Shown one piece after another: positions 58,637 to 64,000 of a stretch of DNA of 64,000 nt (positions are counted from its first letter, which is position 1; every line of letters begins with the position of its first letter). Both the position numbers and the translations under genes were made by a program. Source of the DNA: Nocardia carnea NBRC 14403 (lineage in GTDB: Bacteria; Actinomycetota; Actinomycetes; Mycobacteriales; Mycobacteriaceae); contig NZ_BAFV01000022.1 of the NCBI RefSeq assembly GCF_000308515.1, positions 1 through 64,000 on the forward strand, written 5' to 3'. The notes beneath the pieces are model-generated. The model ran no database searches. It was not told the DNA's origin and worked only from the letters and a program-made list of their open reading frames with translations.

Positions 58637-59937
58637 CAGCCACCGCCGGCCTCCTCATCGATATCTCCCCGTTGCGGGAGAGCCGGCGGTTCCGCTGTGC
58701 CTTCGGCGCGCGGCTGATCTCCGTACTCGGCATCGGGCTGCTGATGGTGGCCCTGCCGGTACAGGTCTACGACCTCACTGGGTCGAGCCTGCACGTGGCC
58801 GGAGTATCGACGACCATGGCGATCGCCCTGTTCGTCGGAAGCCTGGGGGGTGGGGTGATCGCCGACCGGTTCGACCGGCGCACGGTGATGCAGTGGTCGC
58901 GGACCGCCGCGGGGCTGGCGTTTCTGGCCCTGGGCTTCAACGCGATACTGGCCAGTCCCACTCTGGCGGTGATCTACGCCGCCGCCGTCGTCGACGGCCT
59001 GGCGGGCGGGATCAGCGGGTCGGCCATGATGGCGCTGGTGCCGATGCTGGTCGAGCGCGCGAAGATGCCGGCGGCGGGTGCACTGATCACCCTGACCTCG
59101 GATCTCGGCACCATGATCACCCCGGCCATCGCCGGTGTGCTGATCGCCCAGATCGGCGTGCCTTTTGCGTTTTTCGCCGCCGCGGCAGCGACCGCGGCCA
59201 CCGTGGGCCTGATCCGGGCCATCGGCGCCGCCCCGCCACCGGCGCGCGAGCTGCGCAATCCGCTGGTGGAAATGGGGCAGGGGATCGGATTCGCGATACG
59301 CCACCGCGTTATCCGCGCGGTATTGGTGAGCGGTCTGCTCGCCATGCTCGTGAGCGGGCCGCTGGTGTTGCTGCCGGCGTTCTCGGATCAGGCACTGAAT
59401 GCCGGTCCGGCGACGCTGGGCCTGCTCTACGCCGCGCCCGGTGCGGGTGCCGTACTCGGATCGCTGACCAGCGGTTGGATCGGCCGCTCCCGCCGGAACG
59501 GTCTCGCGCTGCTGGTTTCGCTGGCTCTCATGCCGCTGGGCCTGATCATGGCCGGTGTCTGGCCGCAGGTGGCATGGAGTTTCCTGGGGCTGGCCGCGTT
59601 CGGTATCGCCCGGGCCGTGAACAACATCCTGCGGTATGCGGTACTGCAGCAGCATTCGCCGGAGGAGATGCGCGGCCGGTTGTCGAGTCTGCAACTGGTG
59701 CAATCGGTTACCGGAACGGCGCTCGGGTCGATGGCGGCCGGTGTGATCGGCGGTCTCGTGGAACCGGGTGCCGCCCTGGTGGTCTACGGCGGTGCGGTGC
59801 TCGTGCTGCTCGTACCCACCATGGTGTTCCTGGCGCCGCTGGCCCGGCTCACCGCTCCCGGCAAACCTGCCGGGCCGCCGGTGAAACCGCCGGTGGAGCC
59901 CACCGGAATCGCGGACAAAGGAAAGGACGGTGTGTGA
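58633..59937 (+). CDS. entS: MFS siderophore exporter (EntS-like)
   Basis: A 434-residue major-facilitator protein with 12 helices of the EntS/MFS_3 type: R-F-R-C-A-F-G-A-R-L-I-S at the first helix, the loop G-G-G-V-I-A-D-R-F-D-R-R-T-V-M between helices 2 and 3, and R-Y-A-V-L-Q-Q-H-S-P-E-E-M-R-G-R-L-S in the second half. EntS proteins export catecholate siderophores. Its GTG start overlaps the binding protein stop and its TGA overlaps the next ATG. The C-terminus is a Pro/Lys-rich tail. Confidence 0.88.
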   Translation: MTATAGLLIDISPLRESRRFRCAFGARLISVLGIGLLMVALPVQVYDLTGSSLHVAGVSTTMAIALFVGSLGGGVIADRFDRRTVMQWSRTAAGLAFLALGFNAILASPTLAVIYAAAVVDGLAGGISGSAMMALVPMLVERAKMPAAGALITLTSDLGTMITPAIAGVLIAQIGVPFAFFAAAAATAATVGLIRAIGAAPPPARELRNPLVEMGQGIGFAIRHRVIRAVLVSGLLAMLVSGPLVLLPAFSDQALNAGPATLGLLYAAPGAGAVLGSLTSGWIGRSRRNGLALLVSLALMPLGLIMAGVWPQVAWSFLGLAAFGIARAVNNILRYAVLQQHSPEEMRGRLSSLQLVQSVTGTALGSMAAGVIGGLVEPGAALVVYGGAVLVLLVPTMVFLAPLARLTAPGKPAGPPVKPPVEPTGIADKGKDGV

Positions 59938-60773
59938 TGGATCGCGGTGCCTACCGTGAGCGGATCGCCGAGGTCATGGCCGGATCCCACGGGGCCAAGG
60001 TCGGCTATCCGATCGAATTGCGGGAACTCGAGGTGATCCGCACCCAGCAGGTGGGTTCGGGGCTGCTCCGGGTCACCTTCGGTGGTCGGGAGCTCGCCGG
60101 ATTCCACAGCTATGTCCCCGACGAACACGTCCGTGTGGTCTTCCCCGACACCGACGGAACCCTGCGCCTGCCGGTGAAAGACGGGCTCTCGCTGGAATGG
60201 CCCGCACCGCGGCCGATCTCGCGGGAGTACACGGTGCGCCGCTACGACGCCGATGCGGGCGAACTCGATATCGAATTCGCGCTGCATCCCGGCGGGCTCG
60301 CCTCGGACTGGGCGCTGGCCGCCGCACCGGGGGACCGTATCCATATCGCCGGCCCGCCGGGCGGTGTGGTGGTGCCGGAAAGCTACGACAACTACCTGTT
60401 CGCCGGGGATATCACCGCGCTGCCCGCGATGGCCCGCTGGCTGGAACGGCTGCCGCGGGCGGCCAAGGGCTGGGTGTTCGTCGAGGTGACCGACGCGAGC
60501 CAGGAGATCGAGATCGACGCGCCGGCCGGGTTCGAGATCCAGTGGCTGCACCGCGGCGATGCCGCGCCGGGGACCGGGGATCTGCTGGAGAAGGCGATCC
60601 GCACGGTCACCGTGCCCGCCGGGCAGAACGTGTACGCGTGGGTGGCCGGTGAGGCCGGGCAGCTGCGCCCGATCCGCAAATGGATCCGCAGCGAACTCGG
60701 TGTCGGATCGAAGGACTGCCTGATCGCCGGCTATTGGAAACACGGGATCGCGAATTTCGACGGCGAAGAATAG
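59937..60773 (+). CDS. Siderophore-interacting protein (ferric-siderophore reductase)
   Basis: A 278-residue SIP-family flavoprotein, which reduces the ferric siderophore in the cytosol using NAD(P)H and bound FAD. The FAD-binding region R-E-Y-T-V-R-R-Y-D-A is at about 99-108, then the family block H-P-G-G-L-A-S-D-W-A, G-P-P-G-G-V-V-V-P near 140, a nucleotide-binding stretch D-N-Y-L-F-A-G-D-I-T-A-L-P-A, and the C-terminal G-Y-W-K-H-G. The start overlaps the exporter stop (TGATG). It provides the iron-release step; no siderophore esterase is seen in the window. Confidence 0.92.
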   Translation: MDRGAYRERIAEVMAGSHGAKVGYPIELRELEVIRTQQVGSGLLRVTFGGRELAGFHSYVPDEHVRVVFPDTDGTLRLPVKDGLSLEWPAPRPISREYTVRRYDADAGELDIEFALHPGGLASDWALAAAPGDRIHIAGPPGGVVVPESYDNYLFAGDITALPAMARWLERLPRAAKGWVFVEVTDASQEIEIDAPAGFEIQWLHRGDAAPGTGDLLEKAIRTVTVPAGQNVYAWVAGEAGQLRPIRKWIRSELGVGSKDCLIAGYWKHGIANFDGEE

Positions 60774-60784
60774 AAGGAGAGAGC

Positions 60785-61027
60785 ATGACGAACGACGCAG
60801 CGGCCGTGACCGAGCGCGACCGCTTCATCCAGGATGTCGCCGAAGTGATGGGCGTCCCGGCCGGGGAACTGTCCACCGATACCAATCTGCTCGATGCCGG
60901 GCTCGATTCGGTGCGCATCATGCAGTTGGTGGAGAAATGGCGGTCGGAGGGGCATGAGACCGTCGATCCGATGATGCTGGCCGGGGACCCCGTATTGGAG
61001 TCCTGGCTGGAGGTTCTGTGCCCGTGA
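60785..61027 (+). CDS. Stand-alone aryl carrier protein
   Basis: An 80-residue carrier protein. The phosphopantetheine Ser lies in L-L-D-A-G-L-D-S-V-R-I-M-Q-L (Ser about 42), the usual L-D-S form of aryl carriers; flanking helices are typical. In enterobactin and bacillibactin systems this domain is fused to the isochorismatase (EntB/DhbB), here it is a separate gene 11 bases after the SIP gene, with AAGGAGAG before ATG 60785. It should carry 2,3-dihydroxybenzoate loaded by the DhbE-like ligase to the first C domain of the NRPS. Confidence 0.88.
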   Translation: MTNDAAAVTERDRFIQDVAEVMGVPAGELSTDTNLLDAGLDSVRIMQLVEKWRSEGHETVDPMMLAGDPVLESWLEVLCP

Positions 61028-61074
61028 CCGGGCGCCGCGAACCGCGCCGGATGCGTGGTTCGCGGCACCGGGGG

Positions 61075-61078
<4 letters not shown>
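61024..61078. terminator. Long hairpin between convergent carrier and ligase genes
   Basis: GTGACC (61024-61029) pairs with GGTCAC (61073-61078), and inside it GCCGCGAACC (61034-61043) pairs with GGTTCGCGGC (61057-61066). The structure spans both stop codons, so it probably terminates both transcripts. Confidence 0.75.
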
Positions 61079-62727
<1,649 letters not shown>

Positions 62728-62795
62728 GGCGCACCTCTTTCCGATCGGCGATCTTGTTCGATGTCACACCGGAATGCTAGCCTTACGGTGTAACT

Positions 62796-62814
62796 TCAGG
62801 TTAGGCTAACCTAA
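62796..62814. promoter_or_regulatory. Iron box shared by divergent dhbE and dhbA
   Basis: TCAGGTTAGGCTAACCTAA matches the IdeR/DmdR consensus at 18 of 19. The plus strand has TAGGCT (62802-62807) six bases before the dhbA ATG, the minus strand has TAGCCT at 62808-62803. One regulator dimer pair would cover both -10 elements. The last base of the box is the A of the dhbA start codon. Confidence 0.9.
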
Positions 62815-63620
62815 TGGTCACGAAGCAATGGGGCGAAGGGGTCATCGTCACCGGAGCCGCCGGGGGCATCGGGGCGGCCGTCGCCACCGCACTCGCAGGC
62901 GCTACTCCGCTCATCGAATTGTGGGATACCGATCCCCGGGTACACGAGGTGGCCGAACGGCTCGGGCGGCAGTACGAGGGAATTGCCGCGCGGGGTACCG
63001 AAATCGATCTCACCGATGCGGCCGCCGTCTCCGCCGCATTCGATCGCGTGGTCGCCGAGAACGGCGCACCGCGCATCGTCGTGCACACCGCCGGCGCGAT
63101 GATCGGCGGCTCCGCCCTGGATACCGGCGCCGGCGACTGGCAGCGCTGCCTCGCGGTCAACACCAACGCCGCCGTGTATGTGGCACAGCGCGCCGCCCGC
63201 GAAATGGTCGCCCTGCAGCGCGGTTCCATCGTGGTGGTCTCCTCGAATTCTGCGACGACACCCCGGGTCGGCCTCGCCGCCTACGGCGCCGCCAAGGCCG
63301 CGACCACGGCGTTCACCCGGTCGCTGGCGCTGCAGGTCGCACCGCACGGGGTCCGGGTGAATCTGGTGTCGCCGGGTTCCACCGATACTCCTCTGCTCCG
63401 CGGAATGTATGCCGATTCCGGCGAACACGGACTCGGCGATGCGGCGCGCACCAGCCTGCTCGACGGCGACCCGGAGAACTACCGGCTGGGAATCCCGTTG
63501 CGGCGGATTGCCGAACCGGCCGATATCGCCGCCGCCGTCCACTTCCTGGTTTCCGACGCCGCGCGCCATATCACCATGCACGACCTGCGGGTCGACGGCG
63601 GCGCAACGCTGGATATGTGA
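62814..63620 (+). CDS. dhbA: 2,3-dihydro-2,3-dihydroxybenzoate dehydrogenase
   Basis: A 268-residue short-chain dehydrogenase of EntA/DhbA type. It has V-I-V-T-G-A-A-G-G-I-G-A-A-V near the N-terminus, V-H-T-A-G-A, the catalytic S-S-N-S-A...Y-G-A-A-K-A-A series, V-R-V-N-L-V-S-P-G-S-T-D-T-P, and R-I-A-E-P-A-D-I-A-A-A-V-H-F-L-V-S-D-A-A-R-H-I-T. It oxidises 2,3-dihydro-DHB to 2,3-DHB with NAD+. The ATG at 62814 has no ribosome site and stands six bases after TAGGCT, so the mRNA is probably leaderless. Confidence 0.92.
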   Translation: MVTKQWGEGVIVTGAAGGIGAAVATALAGATPLIELWDTDPRVHEVAERLGRQYEGIAARGTEIDLTDAAAVSAAFDRVVAENGAPRIVVHTAGAMIGGSALDTGAGDWQRCLAVNTNAAVYVAQRAAREMVALQRGSIVVVSSNSATTPRVGLAAYGAAKAATTAFTRSLALQVAPHGVRVNLVSPGSTDTPLLRGMYADSGEHGLGDAARTSLLDGDPENYRLGIPLRRIAEPADIAAAVHFLVSDAARHITMHDLRVDGGATLDM

Positions 63621-63629
63621 CACGAGAGG

Positions 63630-64000
63630 ATGATCATCATCAACGCCGAGAACTCCGCTTTTTCCGCGGATCCTGCTTTTGTCCTGTCCCGGCCGCAACG
63701 TACGGTGACCGCGTCGGCCGGGGGTCGTATCTTCCACAGCGCCGCCGAGGCCGCCGCTCAGTTGCGGGCCCGGCGCGTGAGCCATATCGTCGGCGCGCTG
63801 CCGTTCACCCCCGGCGCCCCGGCCGCGTTGTGGGCGCCGGAAACGATCGCGGTGACCGACGGTCCCCGTAACCCGCGGGCGGTCACCGCACCCGATATCG
63901 CGATCACCGACAACCTGCCCGAACCCGAGGAACACGTCCGCCGGGTGGGTGCTGCCGTCCGGCTGCTGGCCGATCCCGCGCATGCGCTGCGGAAAGTGGT
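63630..64000 (+). CDS. dhbC: Isochorismate synthase, N-terminal part (runs off the window)
   Basis: The first 123 codons of an EntC/DhbC-type isochorismate synthase, cut by the window end. Family resemblance is in F-V-L-S-R-P-Q-R-T-V-T-A-S, then H-I-V-G-A-L-P-F-T-P-G-A-P-A-A-L-W and A-P-E-T-I, as seen in the N-terminal half of this family. The start is read as ATG 63630, though its GAGAGG stands directly against it. It follows dhbA by nine bases and makes isochorismate from chorismate, the first step to DHB. An isochorismatase gene is expected outside the window. Confidence 0.82.
   Translation, partial: MIIINAENSAFSADPAFVLSRPQRTVTASAGGRIFHSAAEAAAQLRARRVSHIVGALPFTPGAPAALWAPETIAVTDGPRNPRAVTAPDIAITDNLPEPEEHVRRVGAAVRLLADPAHALRKV

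Overview
The window is high-GC actinobacterial DNA and most resembles Nocardia or a close relative. Markers of a mycolic-acid actinomycete are an Emb-type arabinosyltransferase, two MspA-family porins, type VII (ESX) secretion accessory genes (EspG, a PPE/EspB-like protein, small WXG100/EspC-like proteins), two F420-dependent (DDN-type) oxidoreductases, a mycothiol-dependent isomerase, and IdeR/DmdR-type iron boxes. I see no IS element, prophage or CRISPR array.

Left part (1-12.3 kb): housekeeping-like single genes. They are a DedA membrane protein, a glycine-rich pair, a tRNA-Met, an XRE regulator divergent from a GNAT, a stand-alone Emb arabinosyltransferase divergent from a TetR regulator, two methyltransferase genes (one fused to a GNAT) and an esterase. 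12.4-19.2 kb is an ESX-associated region. On the + strand lies a YbaB-like / EspC-like / effector-like trio whose middle gene is frameshifted. On the - strand lies a four-gene operon (WXG100-like, DUF3558 lipoprotein, PPE/EspB-like, EspG). Between them sit XRE/DUF397 genes and a 50-bp duplicated scrap of espG.

19.4-34.6 kb is metabolic. It has a DDN enzyme, a DinB-type isomerase, MerR and a nucleoside-kinase-like gene. A six-gene operon follows (RpiR regulator, binding protein, fused permease, ATPase, histidine phosphatase, PfkB kinase) that looks built for a phosphorylated sugar. Next come an epimerase, a polysaccharide pyruvyl transferase, and a TetR regulator that controls a divergent flavin monooxygenase/serine hydrolase pair through a near-perfect 33-bp palindrome. 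34.7-39.8 kb holds a homologue of microbial transglutaminase, a PucR-type regulator, and a class-3 lipase with a glycine-zipper tail followed by an ankyrin-repeat protein (candidate toxin and immunity). 39.9-46.4 kb holds an ArsB/NhaD-type permease operon with CBS and TrkA-C-like regulatory subunits, a two-component system, an NTF2-like protein, YaeQ and two porins.

46.8-64 kb is a catecholate siderophore locus: two FecCD permeases and their ATPase, a two-module NRPS (C-A-T-C-A-T-TE), a ferric-siderophore binding lipoprotein, an MFS exporter, a siderophore-interacting flavoprotein, a stand-alone aryl carrier protein, a DHB-AMP ligase, a DHB dehydrogenase and the start of an isochorismate synthase. 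Iron boxes precede the permeases (degenerate), the NRPS and the dhbE/dhbA divergent pair. Reading the adenylation pockets by eye gives a basic amino acid (Arg-like) in module 1 and a Gly-like pocket in module 2. That matches neither bacillibactin (Gly-Thr) nor griseobactin (Arg-Thr), so the product may be new.

A recurring feature is the leaderless-type start: a TANNNT hexamer 6-7 bases before the start codon. It occurs in front of four regulator genes, dhbA and a DDN gene.
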